Notes: generated from the sequence alone by a model not told the origin. Shown: positions 8,174-15,734, numbered from the stretch's first letter. The stretch is DNA of 16,174 bases from Vulcanimicrobiota bacterium (GCA_014304965.1 JACRTZ010000171.1:1-16174), one strand, 5' to 3'. Translations and numbers: made by a program.

Positions 8174-9648
8174 TTGTCCGCCATCGTCACGGCCGAGGTC
8201 GGATCCGCCGGTCCGAGCGCGAGCCGCAGTTTTACGAGTGAGAGAATGTAGGCGACGCGCGCGGCGGTGAGATCGTTCTCGGCCGACACGGCGGTGGCTT
8301 GCGTTTGCGTCACGTCGCTGAAGGAGATGAGTCCGTTTTGATACTGGAGCAGGGCGATGCGGGCGCTTTCGGCCGCGAGGCTGCCGCTTTGTTTCGCGAG
8401 ACCGAGTTTCTCGAAAGCCGCGCGCGCGTTGCGCAACGATGCGCGGACGTCGCTCTCGACCGCATCGAGCGTATTATCGAACTGGGCTTGCGCCGCGTCG
8501 ATTTGCGCGCGCGCAGCACGGTGGTTGGCGGCGCGGGTACCGTAGTCCACGAACGGCAGCGTGAACGTCGAGACGATGCCGAACTGCCAGAAACCGGGGC
8601 GCCCGCGCACCACGCCCGGAATCGTCGCAGGCACCGGGAAATTGACGTTCGGGAAGAGCGTGCGCTGCAAATTGTAATTTGCCAGCGCGCTCGCATTCGC
8701 GTTCGCGATCGACGCCTGTTGCTGAACGAACGACGTCGGCGAAACCTGGCTGCCGAAAGCTCCGTTCATTTGGACCGTCGGCCGCAAATCGGTATCGACC
8801 GCAGCGTCCCCCAGTTTGGCCGCCTGCAGGACGGCTTTGGTGCCGGCAATCTCGGGCCGGCTCGCTGCGGCGATCGTTGCGAGCGATTCGACGGACGAGC
8901 GGGGTACGGCAGGCTCGGGGAGCGTCGCCGGCAGCGCGAAGGTCGTATCTGGCGATGCGCCGATCTGCACGCCGAGTGCTTCGCGCGCGTTCTCTTCGTC
9001 GGCGCGCGCTTGCACGAGATTCGATTGGCTGCGAGCGACGGCGACTTGCGCGCGCAAAACGTCCACGCCGGCGACGCGCCCGACCTTTTCGCTCGCGCGT
9101 GCCTTGTCGAGTAATTGCTGCTGGAACGCGAGGTCCGCCACGGCGTTGTTGACGGCCTCGCGCCGGGCGACCAGATTGTAGTACCCGTTGGCGGCGTCGA
9201 GCGCGGTCGCTTCGCCTTGGCGCTGGAGGTCGGCGGCCGCGTTTTCGACGTTGCGCTTGGCCTGCTCCGACGCGATCTGTACGCTGCCGTTATACAAATT
9301 GTACTGCGAGAGAATCTGCGCCGTGTTCTGCGAGAAATTACTGACGGGCGCAATGCCGAACTGCGCGAACGACCCGTTCGCGCCCGAGCTCCGGGCGATT
9401 TGATTTTGCAGCTGCCCGGCGAGCGTCGGAAACTCGGTAACCCGGCGCTGCGTGAAGGTTGCGAGAAGATTTGCCACGGTCGCGCGCTTGGCGAGCATCG
9501 CCGGTGCGTGCGCGAGCGCGTAACGGATCGTGCCGGCGGCGTCGAGCCCGGACTGCGTTCGCGTCGAGAGCGCGGCCGCCGGAGCGATCGCCGAGCACCA
9601 ACTCGTCGCGAGCACGATGCTCGCGACGAGTTTCAAGTGGTAGCTCAC
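8170..9648 (-). CDS. TolC-like outer-membrane efflux channel
   Basis: This is the outer-membrane factor giving the export machine its exit duct. Its 492 residues are close to E. coli TolC (493 in the precursor). A signal peptide occupies about 1-27 (SIVLATSWCSAIAPAAA). Two repeats of the outer-membrane efflux protein domain follow, rich in Ala, Gln and Arg heptads, as in ATALDAANGYYNLVARREAV and the second-repeat RAARAQIDAAQAQFDNTL. The C-terminal segment QYQNGLISFSDVTQTQ is typical of the family. The start is GTG at 9648, overlapping the Yip1-like stop by 4 nt (GTGA), with AAGG just upstream. Its presence is the main evidence that the host has an outer membrane. Confidence 0.93.
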   Translation of the reverse strand: MSYHLKLVASIVLATSWCSAIAPAAALSTRTQSGLDAAGTIRYALAHAPAMLAKRATVANLLATFTQRRVTEFPTLAGQLQNQIARSSGANGSFAQFGIAPVSNFSQNTAQILSQYNLYNGSVQIASEQAKRNVENAAADLQRQGEATALDAANGYYNLVARREAVNNAVADLAFQQQLLDKARASEKVGRVAGVDVLRAQVAVARSQSNLVQARADEENAREALGVQIGASPDTTFALPATLPEPAVPRSSVESLATIAAASRPEIAGTKAVLQAAKLGDAAVDTDLRPTVQMNGAFGSQVSPTSFVQQQASIANANASALANYNLQRTLFPNVNFPVPATIPGVVRGRPGFWQFGIVSTFTLPFVDYGTRAANHRAARAQIDAAQAQFDNTLDAVESDVRASLRNARAAFEKLGLAKQSGSLAAESARIALLQYQNGLISFSDVTQTQATAVSAENDLTAARVAYILSLVKLRLALGPADPTSAVTMADK

Positions 9649-10376
9649 TTACCTTGCGATGCCGCCACGGCGTACAGCCCGCTCGAGAGCAGCGCGACGA
9701 CCGACATCGTCCAGGCGATCGGTGCCTTCATGCCGCCCGTGATGCGAAACCCGAGCCCGACCAGTACGAGCGACCAGATCCCGAAGAGACTGGTGATCGA
9801 GAGGAACGCACTGAGGGCGTAGTTGCCGGGAACGAGCCATCCGATGCTCGGAATCGCGCCGAACAAATCGTGCGGCGCCGAAAAACTTTCGGGGCCACGC
9901 GCCATTGCGATGACGCCGAGAAGCAGGTAGCTGATGCCGAACATTACGATCGCCACGTTCATTGCAAGCGCCCAATAGCGGCGAAAGTTCCCGTCGCCGC
10001 CGCCGATAGCGTTTCCAATCAATCCTAGCACCGCGGTCGCGAGCGCGGCGACGAGAACGCCGATTGGATACATCAAGAACTGGTAGTGCGTGACGATTTT
10101 CATGATGGAGATCTGCTGCTCCATCTGCGCCGGCGTGAGTTGCGCGAAGCGAGGATCGGTCTTCGACATCGTAGCGAACATGGCGGTGGCCATGTGCTCC
10201 GAAGCCGGGATGAGCATTATGCCGCCGATCATGCCGAGCACCGACGTGATGACGAACGCCCAAAACCACGTCGGCCGCACGCGCAATTCCGCGAAAGCGG
10301 CCTTCGGTGCGACGATCACGTCCCGCAACGTGGCAAGTCCATTGCTCTTAGGAGCAACGGCAGTCTCTTGAACCAT
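9645..10376 (-). CDS. Yip1-family integral membrane protein
   Basis: This 243-residue protein has about five membrane helices, near 34-56, 103-125, 133-160, 185-208 and 215-238. A cytoplasmic leader contains LRDVIVAPKAAFAEL, the amphipathic entry typical of bacterial Yip1-domain (YIF1/YIP1-like) proteins. The function of bacterial members is not established. The ATG at 10376 has GAGGG about 9 nt upstream, so the start is solid. Its stop overlaps the TolC-like start by GTGA, which ties it to the export operon. It may be an accessory membrane factor for assembly or substrate entry, which is inference from position only. The gene upstream is a divergent relative, so the pair probably arose by duplication. 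Confidence 0.85.
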   Translation of the reverse strand: MVQETAVAPKSNGLATLRDVIVAPKAAFAELRVRPTWFWAFVITSVLGMIGGIMLIPASEHMATAMFATMSKTDPRFAQLTPAQMEQQISIMKIVTHYQFLMYPIGVLVAALATAVLGLIGNAIGGGDGNFRRYWALAMNVAIVMFGISYLLLGVIAMARGPESFSAPHDLFGAIPSIGWLVPGNYALSAFLSITSLFGIWSLVLVGLGFRITGGMKAPIAWTMSVVALLSSGLYAVAASQGK

Positions 10377-10443
10377 GAAGCCTAACCCTCTCTTACCGCG
10401 GTGGTATACGATGGCGGAAGGGAGATGTTTCGGCGTTTCGGGA

Positions 10444-11016
10444 TTAAAACATGGAAGGTACCGCGGTCTGCAGCAGCGCGAACGCGAGCGTCAGGGTGAA
10501 GGCCGCAACGAGGGCCGGCGTAATGCGCACGCCGCCGATTTCATGAAGCCCGTACGCGAGCAGCAGCGAGTTCCACAGTTGGAAAACGCTGAAATAGGAG
10601 AGGAACGCCTGCTCCTGGATCGTTCCTGAGGGACGGAGCACGGCAAGCGAGTCTGGGAACGCGCGCAGCAGCTGGCCGAGGCTGGCGTACGATTCAGCCG
10701 GGTGGACTGCGATGGCGATGCCGGCCAGCACGTTTTCGAGCGCCATCGGTAGCGATGCGTTGACCGCGAGCGCGAAGTAGAGACCGAATCCGCGAGGACC
10801 CTGGCGCGACAGCGAGGCCAGGATGAGCGCACTCCACACCCACATGAAAAAGAACGGCGTCACGGTGGAGAAACCGAGTTGCAACCGCACGTTGCGAAGA
10901 GCAATCTCCGCACTCGGCGCCGTCACCGGCGGCGTCTGGCGGGCCAATTCCGCAAGGCGTGCGTGCGTGTCGGCGCCCGCAATCAACGCGACGGCCGAGA
11001 TGACCGATAGCGTCAA
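10444..11016 (-). CDS. Second Yip1-like membrane protein, 5' end unresolved
   Basis: This frame encodes about five hydrophobic segments, including VTPFFFMWVWSALILASL and ALVAAFTLTLAFALLQTA, in the same order as the adjacent Yip1 protein. The best in-frame start is TTG at 11016, but it has no ribosome site and would cut into the first helix. The same frame remains open upstream to a TAA at 11137-11139 and encodes LLLDILIAPRHAFATI, which matches the neighbour's LRDVIVAPKAAFAEL. The true N-terminus therefore lies before any usable start codon in this frame. The likely explanations are a +1 frameshift from the GTG at 11179, a sequence error, or a decaying gene. It lies 67 bp upstream of the intact Yip1 gene and is probably in the same transcript. 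Confidence 0.7.
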   Translation of the reverse strand: MTLSVISAVALIAGADTHARLAELARQTPPVTAPSAEIALRNVRLQLGFSTVTPFFFMWVWSALILASLSRQGPRGFGLYFALAVNASLPMALENVLAGIAIAVHPAESYASLGQLLRAFPDSLAVLRPSGTIQEQAFLSYFSVFQLWNSLLLAYGLHEIGGVRITPALVAAFTLTLAFALLQTAVPSMF

Positions 11017-11179
11017 GACGACGATCGCAGCCGGAATCCACTGGCTGGTGCCCGCGATCGTCGCGAAGGCGTGCCGCGGTGCGATCAGGATGTCGAGTAA
11101 GAGTCGCGCGCCCGGGCGGGGTTGGAAGTCCGGTTCTTAGGGGGTCGGAGGGCGGGTGTTGGGGGGGCGGTTCGGTCAC
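11017..11179 (-). other. Displaced N-terminal coding segment of the Yip1-like gene
   Basis: Positions 11017-11136 continue the Yip1-like frame with family-like residues but contain no ATG, GTG or TTG before the TAA at 11137-11139. A different frame opens at GTG 11179 and reads MTEPPPQHPPSDP, a plausible Pro-rich leader. Joining the two needs a single +1 shift, and the first place it can occur is CTA-AGA (around 11134-11139), two codons that are rare in GC-rich genomes. A plain base loss further upstream cannot explain it, because that would read the TAA. No ribosome site is seen before 11179. Confidence 0.5.
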
Positions 11180-11227
11180 CGCCGTTGTTACGGCAAGGCC
11201 GCGCCCAAACTCTGTACGTCTTGTCCG

Positions 11228-11518
11228 CTACGGTGCGAACAGCGCGTCGATCGGCAGGCGGCGCTCGACGACATCCGCAGCCCGCTCGAGTCCCGCCTTC
11301 CGCAGTTCGAGTAAGCGCAGCCGAAACAGGGTCGCCGCGCGCCTCCGCGCTCTGGCGGAATAGAGGTCGGGCGCGCGGATCGCCTCGAGCAAGCGGACTG
11401 CCGGCCGTGGCGCGGTGCCGGGCCGGCTCCCGCCATCCTTGGCTGCGCCGGCACTAGGGCATCCGTGCCCGTCGTAAAGAGTCAGCACGGCGAGAGCCAC
11501 GAAGGACGCAATGGACAT
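11228..11518 (-). CDS. Small hypothetical protein, possibly exported
   Basis: I do not recognise this 96-residue protein. It starts SIASFVALAVLTLYDGHG, a short hydrophobic stretch without a leading positive charge, so it could be a weak signal or anchor. A Gly/Pro linker is followed by an Arg/Leu-rich helical half (RAATLFRLRLLELRKAGL). Third-codon positions are mostly G or C, as in its neighbours. The ATG at 11518 has GGGAGG 6 nt upstream (11525-11530 complement), one of the best ribosome sites in the window. That makes it more likely real than the overlapping frames. It overlaps the divergent RNase J gene by 8 nt at the 5' ends and is the first gene of the minus-strand membrane run. Confidence 0.6.
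   Translation of the reverse strand: MSIASFVALAVLTLYDGHGCPSAGAAKDGGSRPGTAPRPAVRLLEAIRAPDLYSARARRRAATLFRLRLLELRKAGLERAADVVERRLPIDALFAP
11502..11506 (+). promoter_or_regulatory. Ribosome-binding site of RNase J
   Basis: AAGGA lies 4 nt before ATG 11511 and 10 nt before the second in-frame ATG at 11517. Either could be used, changing the protein by two residues. The site lies inside the coding region of the opposite-strand small gene. Confidence 0.5.
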
Positions 11519-13253
11519 GAGCAACCTCCCGCCACCCGATCACGCAGACCGCAACGGCCGTCAAGACCAGGCAGCAGCCCTCGTCGTGCCCGACCCCCCG
11601 ACCGAGCCCTACGTCCGGATCGTGCCGCTGGGCGGCTGCGGCGAGATCGGCCGCAACATGACGGTCATCGAGACCGAGCACGATTTGGTCGTCGTGGATT
11701 GCGGGCTCATGTTCCCCGACGACGACATGCTCGGCGTGGACATCGTGATCAACGATTTCACGTACCTCCGCGAGCGAGCGGCGAAGTTTCGCGCGCTGCT
11801 CGTGACGCACGGCCACGAAGACCACATCGGCGGCATCCCCTATCTCTTGCGAGAGTTTAAAGTGCCGATCGTCGGCACCCCGCTTTCGCTCGCGCTGGTA
11901 CGGGCGAAGATGCGCGATCAAAAGCCGGGTGAAATCGAATTTCGCCCGGTCCAGCCGGGCGAGCGCGTTTCGTACGGCGAGATCGAGGCCGAGTTCGTTC
12001 ACATCAATCACAGCGTCGCCGGCGCGTGCTCGCTCGCCATCCGCACGCCGGTCGGGCTCGTGTTCCATACCGGCGACTTCAAATTCGACCAGACGCCGAT
12101 CGACGGGAGGCCGGCTGACTTTGCGGCCCTCGCGCGAATAGGTCAAGAGGGCGTGATGTGCATGCTCTCAGATTCGACGAACGCCGAACGTCCCGGCCAT
12201 ACGCCGTCCGAGCGCATCGTCGGCGAAGCGTTTGGGAACGTGTTCGCGCGCGCGCCCGGCCGGATCATCGTCACGTCGTTTGCGTCGAACGTGCCCCGCA
12301 TCCAGCAAGTCGTGGACCACGCGATCCGGTTCGATCGCAAGATTGCGTTTCTCGGCCGATCGCTCGTCAACGTCGTGCAAGTCGCGACGGAGCACGGCCA
12401 CTTGGTGGTTCCGTCCGAGCGCGTGATCCGCTTGGAAGACGTGGATTCGTATCCGCCCGAGCGCGTGGTCGTGATGACGACGGGCTCGCAAGGCGAACCG
12501 ATGTCGGCGCTCTCGCGGCTATCGGTTCGCGATCATCCGCGCATGAAGATCGTTGCGGGCGACACCGTCGTCATCAGCGCCACGCCCATTCCCGGCAACG
12601 AGAAGAGCGTTTCGCGGACGATAAACAACCTGTATCGTCTGGGCGCCACCGTCGTGCCGGGCCGCGCCCAAGTGCACGTCTCGGGCCACGCTTCGCAAGA
12701 AGAATTGCTGCTCATGCTCAACTTGATTCGACCCGAGCATTTCGTGCCGGTGCACGGCGAATACCGGATGCTCGTCGTCCATTCGGAACTCGCGCAAAAA
12801 ACCGGCGTGAACGCGAGTGGCTGTTTCGTGCTCGAGAACGGAGACGTGCTGCAGTTCACGCGCGATCGCGTCGGTAAAGTCGGCAAGACGTACGGCGGAA
12901 ACGTGATGGTGGACGGCAGCGGCGTCGGAGACGTCGGCGAAGCCGTGCTGCGCGATCGCAAGCACCTCTCCGCCGACGGCATCATGATGGTGGTCGTGAC
13001 GGTCGATGCGGAAGAAGCGCGTATCGTGGCCGGACCAGACTTGATTTCGCGCGGCGTGTTCTACTTGCCGGAATCCGAGCCCGTTATCGCGGAGCTGGAG
13101 CGAACGGTTTCCGATATTTTGCACGGATGCTCGGCCGAAGGCATTCGCGACATCCAAACCGTCAAAGAACACATCCGGCAGGGGCTCTCCAAAGCGGTCT
13201 ACGCGAGGACGAAGCGCCGGCCGATCGTCGTGCCCGTCGTGATGGAGGTCTGA
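11511..13253 (+). CDS. rnj: Ribonuclease J
   Basis: This metallo-beta-lactamase-fold RNase, with 5' exonuclease and endonuclease activity, has a central role in mRNA decay and rRNA maturation. The 580-residue protein begins with a disordered leader (about 1-32). The metal-binding motif HGHEDH is at 100-105, followed by H167 (NHSVAG), D189 (HTGDF), and DSTN at 221-224 leading into the beta-CASP domain. The beta-CASP core includes TTGSQGEP (323-330), SATPIPGNEKSVSRTI (356-371), SGHASQEEL (391-399) with H393, and VPVHGEYRM (412-420) with H415. A C-terminal domain of about 130 residues completes the chain. The length matches RNase J1/J2 (about 555) plus the leader. Two close ATGs (11511, 11517) are possible starts. 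It is divergent from the membrane operon and is followed after 10 bp by the Tat protein gene. Confidence 0.96.
   Translation: MDMSNLPPPDHADRNGRQDQAAALVVPDPPTEPYVRIVPLGGCGEIGRNMTVIETEHDLVVVDCGLMFPDDDMLGVDIVINDFTYLRERAAKFRALLVTHGHEDHIGGIPYLLREFKVPIVGTPLSLALVRAKMRDQKPGEIEFRPVQPGERVSYGEIEAEFVHINHSVAGACSLAIRTPVGLVFHTGDFKFDQTPIDGRPADFAALARIGQEGVMCMLSDSTNAERPGHTPSERIVGEAFGNVFARAPGRIIVTSFASNVPRIQQVVDHAIRFDRKIAFLGRSLVNVVQVATEHGHLVVPSERVIRLEDVDSYPPERVVVMTTGSQGEPMSALSRLSVRDHPRMKIVAGDTVVISATPIPGNEKSVSRTINNLYRLGATVVPGRAQVHVSGHASQEELLLMLNLIRPEHFVPVHGEYRMLVVHSELAQKTGVNASGCFVLENGDVLQFTRDRVGKVGKTYGGNVMVDGSGVGDVGEAVLRDRKHLSADGIMMVVVTVDAEEARIVAGPDLISRGVFYLPESEPVIAELERTVSDILHGCSAEGIRDIQTVKEHIRQGLSKAVYARTKRRPIVVPVVMEV
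11525..11530 (-). promoter_or_regulatory. Ribosome-binding site of the small divergent gene
   Basis: The minus strand reads GGGAGG with a 6-nt spacer to ATG 11518. It decides the start over a TTG two codons upstream at 11524. It lies within the first codons of RNase J. Confidence 0.55.
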
Positions 13254-13263
13254 CCGCGGCGGC

Positions 13264-13608
13264 ATGCGCGAACGCAACAGCAGAAGATCGTTTCTGGCGA
13301 CGCTCGCCGGCAGCGCGGCGGCCCTAAGTTTGGCCGCACGCGGCGAAGCGCAGCCGGCCGCGAGCCCGGCAGCGCCTCCCTCCGGCTCGGCCTCTGAGAG
13401 TCCGGCACCCAAGCCGCCGTCGGCGGCCGCGCTCGCGATTGCGGGCACAATGCGAAAATTCGACGCGCAACTTAGCGACGCCGAGATCGAATCCATCGCG
13501 CGGGATATCGATCGGACCTTGGCGGCCGGGGCCGCGCTCAATCCGGCCAAGCGCCGGCTGCGCAACGGCGACGAACCGGTGACGATCTTGCGCGTGGAGT
13601 CGCGATGA
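13264..13608 (+). CDS. Tat-signal protein, probable N-terminal part of an exported amidase
   Basis: The 114-residue protein opens with a twin-arginine signal (SRRSFLATLAGSAAALSLAA) that should route a folded cargo through the Tat system. A Pro/Ala/Ser linker runs from about 36 to 58. A short helical module follows (LSDAEIESIARDIDRTLAAG) and ends NGDEPVTILRV. That last part resembles the helical preface usually found just ahead of the amidase-signature domain in single-chain exported amidases, so this may be the first half of a split enzyme. No catalytic residues are present. The stop overlaps the amidase start as ATGA, which indicates coupled translation. It starts 10 bp after RNase J with no good ribosome site of its own (GGAGG is 15 nt away), so it is probably cotranscribed. 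Confidence 0.8.
   Translation: MRERNSRRSFLATLAGSAAALSLAARGEAQPAASPAAPPSGSASESPAPKPPSAAALAIAGTMRKFDAQLSDAEIESIARDIDRTLAAGAALNPAKRRLRNGDEPVTILRVESR
13596..13599 (+). promoter_or_regulatory. Ribosome-binding site of the amidase
   Basis: GGAG lies 5 nt before ATG 13605, inside the end of the Tat-protein gene. It supports real initiation at 13605 rather than a simple sequencing frameshift joining the two frames. Confidence 0.55.
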
Positions 13609-14996
13609 CGCCCGAGGATTACGCGTTCGCCGATATCGCGACGCTCGGCCGCGAGCTCGCGCGCAAGCGCGTCTCGTCGCTCGAGTTGACGAACCTCTAC
13701 CTTGCTCGGCTCGAACGCTACGGGCAGCACTACGGCGCGGTCGTCACCATCATGTACGAACGGGCGCGCGCCGAAGCGAAGCGCGCCGATCGCGAGCGCG
13801 CCGCCGGCCGCGTGCGCGGGCCCTTGCACGGCATTCCGTACGGCGTCAAAGATCTGCTGGCCGCGCGCGGTGCGCCGACGACCTGGGGCGCCGAGCCTTT
13901 CCGGACGCAGCGTTTCGACGAGGATGCGACGGTGGTGCGCAAATTGCACGATGCAGGCGCGGTGCTGCTCGCCAAGCTCGCCATGGTCGAACTCGCCGGC
14001 GGTTTCGGCTACGACGAAGCCGATGCGTCGTTTACCGGTCCCGGGCGTACGCCGTGGAATCGCGACTATTGGAGCGGCGGTTCGTCGAGCGGGTCGGGAG
14101 CCGCGGTTGCCGCCGGGCTCGTCGCTTTTGCGATCGGTTCGGAAACGTCGGGTTCGATTCTCTTTCCGGCAACGAGTTGCGGCATCACCGGACTGCGGCC
14201 GACGTACGGCCGCGTGAGCCGGCACGGCGCCATGGCGCTCTGCTGGTCGCTCGACAAGCTCGGGCCGATGACGCGTTCCGCGGCCGATGCGGAGATCGTG
14301 CTGCGCACGATCGCCGGCGCCGATCCGAAGGATCCGAGCGCCGTTGACGGTCCCTTCCGCGTCGCGGGCAAGCGTCCGCGCATCGCCGTGCTGGCAAAGG
14401 CGACCGACAAGACGATGCCCGCCGTGAAGGCGAATTTTCTTGCCGCGCTCGAGGTGCTTCGCGAATTTTGCGACGTCGCCGGCGAGGTCGAACTGCCCAA
14501 ACATCCATACGGCGCTGCGGTCGGCACGATCGTGCGCGCCGAAGGCGCAGCCGCCTTTCGCGAGCTGCTCGAAAGCGGGAAGGCGCGCACGTTGCGCGCG
14601 ACCGCGGACCGCACGGGCGGCTACGTGGGCTATGCAACGTTGGCGGTGGACTACATCGACGCGCAGCGGCAGCGGCGTTTCATGATGGACGATCTCGAAA
14701 AAACGTTCGGTCCATACGATGCGGTCGTTTCGCCGACATTGCGAACGCTCGCGTACCCGGTGGGGCCCACGTTCGACAAAGCCTATCCCAAATATAACGG
14801 AGGCGTGAGTTTGATCGCACCCGGCAATTTGACCGGCGTGCCGGCGATCGGGATCCCGAGCGGTTTCGGCGAGCACCACTTGCCGACGGGCATATCGCTG
14901 CTCGGCCGTCCGTTTTGCGAAGCGAAGCTCACGCAGATCGGGCGCGGCTTTCAAGCGCGAACGGCGCACCACCGCGAGCGGCCCAAACTCGTTTAA
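13605..14996 (+). CDS. Amidase-signature family amidohydrolase
   Basis: This enzyme hydrolyses carboxamide bonds with a Ser-cisSer-Lys triad. In the 463-residue chain the lysine is K82 (GIPYGVKDLL). The glycine/serine-rich signature SGGSSSGSGAAVAAGL at 157-172 supplies the cis-serine S160. The nucleophile is S184 in GSETSGSILFP. The C-terminus (TQIGRGFQART) matches the family end. It lacks the Asp/Glu-tRNA context of GatA (no gatB or gatC nearby), so it is better called a general amidase of unknown substrate. The chain begins directly with the catalytic-domain preface (FADIATLGRELARKRVSSLE) and has no signal peptide. The preceding Tat-signal protein overlaps by ATGA. If the two polypeptides associate, the enzyme could act outside the cytoplasm, otherwise it is cytosolic. 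Confidence 0.93.
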   Translation: MTPEDYAFADIATLGRELARKRVSSLELTNLYLARLERYGQHYGAVVTIMYERARAEAKRADRERAAGRVRGPLHGIPYGVKDLLAARGAPTTWGAEPFRTQRFDEDATVVRKLHDAGAVLLAKLAMVELAGGFGYDEADASFTGPGRTPWNRDYWSGGSSSGSGAAVAAGLVAFAIGSETSGSILFPATSCGITGLRPTYGRVSRHGAMALCWSLDKLGPMTRSAADAEIVLRTIAGADPKDPSAVDGPFRVAGKRPRIAVLAKATDKTMPAVKANFLAALEVLREFCDVAGEVELPKHPYGAAVGTIVRAEGAAAFRELLESGKARTLRATADRTGGYVGYATLAVDYIDAQRQRRFMMDDLEKTFGPYDAVVSPTLRTLAYPVGPTFDKAYPKYNGGVSLIAPGNLTGVPAIGIPSGFGEHHLPTGISLLGRPFCEAKLTQIGRGFQARTAHHRERPKLV

Positions 14997-15035
14997 TCTC
15001 GGCGACCGTCTACCGAACGAGGCTCCCTTCGGCAG

Positions 15036-15079
15036 GAAATAGCGCCAGGCGGCAGAGCAGAAGCGGGTAACGCTATTTC
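15036..15079 (+). repeat. Inverted repeat before the secreted-protein gene
   Basis: GAAATAGCG (15036-15044) and CGCTATTTC (15071-15079) form a perfect 9-bp inverted repeat with a 26-nt loop. It ends 6 nt before the ribosome-binding region of the 15097 gene. There is no clear T-run after it, so a terminator for the amidase is only a weak option. An operator or leader hairpin is equally possible. The rest of the 100-bp gap shows nothing convincing. Confidence 0.5.
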
Positions 15080-15096
15080 TTGCTAGAGGGACGAAT

Positions 15097-15714
15097 ATGA
15101 AACGAAGTTTGTCGGCGGTAGGTCTGGCGGCGAGCCTGCTCGTTCCGGTTGCGGCCCAAGCCGCGACACCGGACGGGTATTTGGACCAGATCTGTCCTGA
15201 GGCCACCGGCGCCGTCCGCGAATTTAACGTGAAAACAAAAAACCCGGCGACGTCGCTCGATGAGGGTCTCGGCATTACCGAGAACGTGATCGTCGTCTAT
15301 CAGAAGTGCGCCGGCGAGAAACAGCGCAAGTCGGAATCGAACCCGGGGCTCGTCAGCTCGTCCGACAATACCGGCGTCGAAGGCATGCACTACGCGCAGA
15401 TCCGCGCCGCATTCTACCAACTTGCGCTGGGCCGCCTGCTGGTCGCATTGCGTCGCTACGACGACGCGCGCATCGTCTTCAACCAAGCCCTCCGGGCCTG
15501 CAAAGATACGCTCGATTGGCGGGCGCCGGCGGTCCAGTCGTATAGCTCGAACTCCATCAACGTGAAAGGCGGGTCGATGCACGATGTCCGCTCGGCCGGC
15601 TCCGACTATCGCGGTGCGGCGACCTACGTTCACGACCAGGCGGTGGCCGAGCTCGAGAAACTGCCGAAGCCTGAAACGCCCGCGAGTCCACAGCCGGCGG
15701 TTGCCCCGAAATAA
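15097..15714 (+). CDS. Secreted hypothetical protein with a TPR-like helical segment
   Basis: I do not recognise a named family. The 205-residue precursor has a clear Sec signal peptide (MKRSLSAVGLAASLLVPVAA) with an AQA-A cleavage site after about residue 22. The mature part contains three cysteines (C33, C71, C125). One helical stretch at about 98-128 (FYQLALGRLLVALRRYDDAR, then FNQAL) resembles a TPR hairpin. A Pro-rich tail (KPETPASPQPAVAPK) ends it. The odd cysteine count would leave one free thiol. The ATG has GAGGG with a 6-nt spacer, so the start is firm. It is separated from the amidase by 100 bp holding an inverted repeat and is followed by a strong hairpin terminator shared with the convergent gene. 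A periplasmic or extracellular location is likely. Confidence 0.85.
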   Translation: MKRSLSAVGLAASLLVPVAAQAATPDGYLDQICPEATGAVREFNVKTKNPATSLDEGLGITENVIVVYQKCAGEKQRKSESNPGLVSSSDNTGVEGMHYAQIRAAFYQLALGRLLVALRRYDDARIVFNQALRACKDTLDWRAPAVQSYSSNSINVKGGSMHDVRSAGSDYRGAATYVHDQAVAELEKLPKPETPASPQPAVAPK

Positions 15715-15734
15715 GCGCTCGTCCGGCTCCGAAG

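Noticed and set aside
3504..9648. Reading the operon as an RND efflux pump
   Set aside because: There is no RND-size transporter. The inner-membrane parts are MacB-type permeases with an ABC ATPase.
11559..11564. TTGACG as a -35 element for the minus-strand small gene
   Set aside because: No acceptable -10 hexamer follows at 16-18 nt, so a promoter is not supported.
11454..12146. A 230-codon minus-strand frame opposite the start of RNase J
   Set aside because: Its composition is typical of a shadow (Asp/His/Arg/Val rich) and it contradicts the strong RNase J signal. The small ORF ending at 11228 has the better ribosome site.
12519..15275. A 918-codon minus-strand open frame opposite RNase J and the amidase
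   Set aside because: It crosses three well-supported plus-strand genes and an intergenic gap, and its product shows no recognisable motif. It is a GC-driven shadow.
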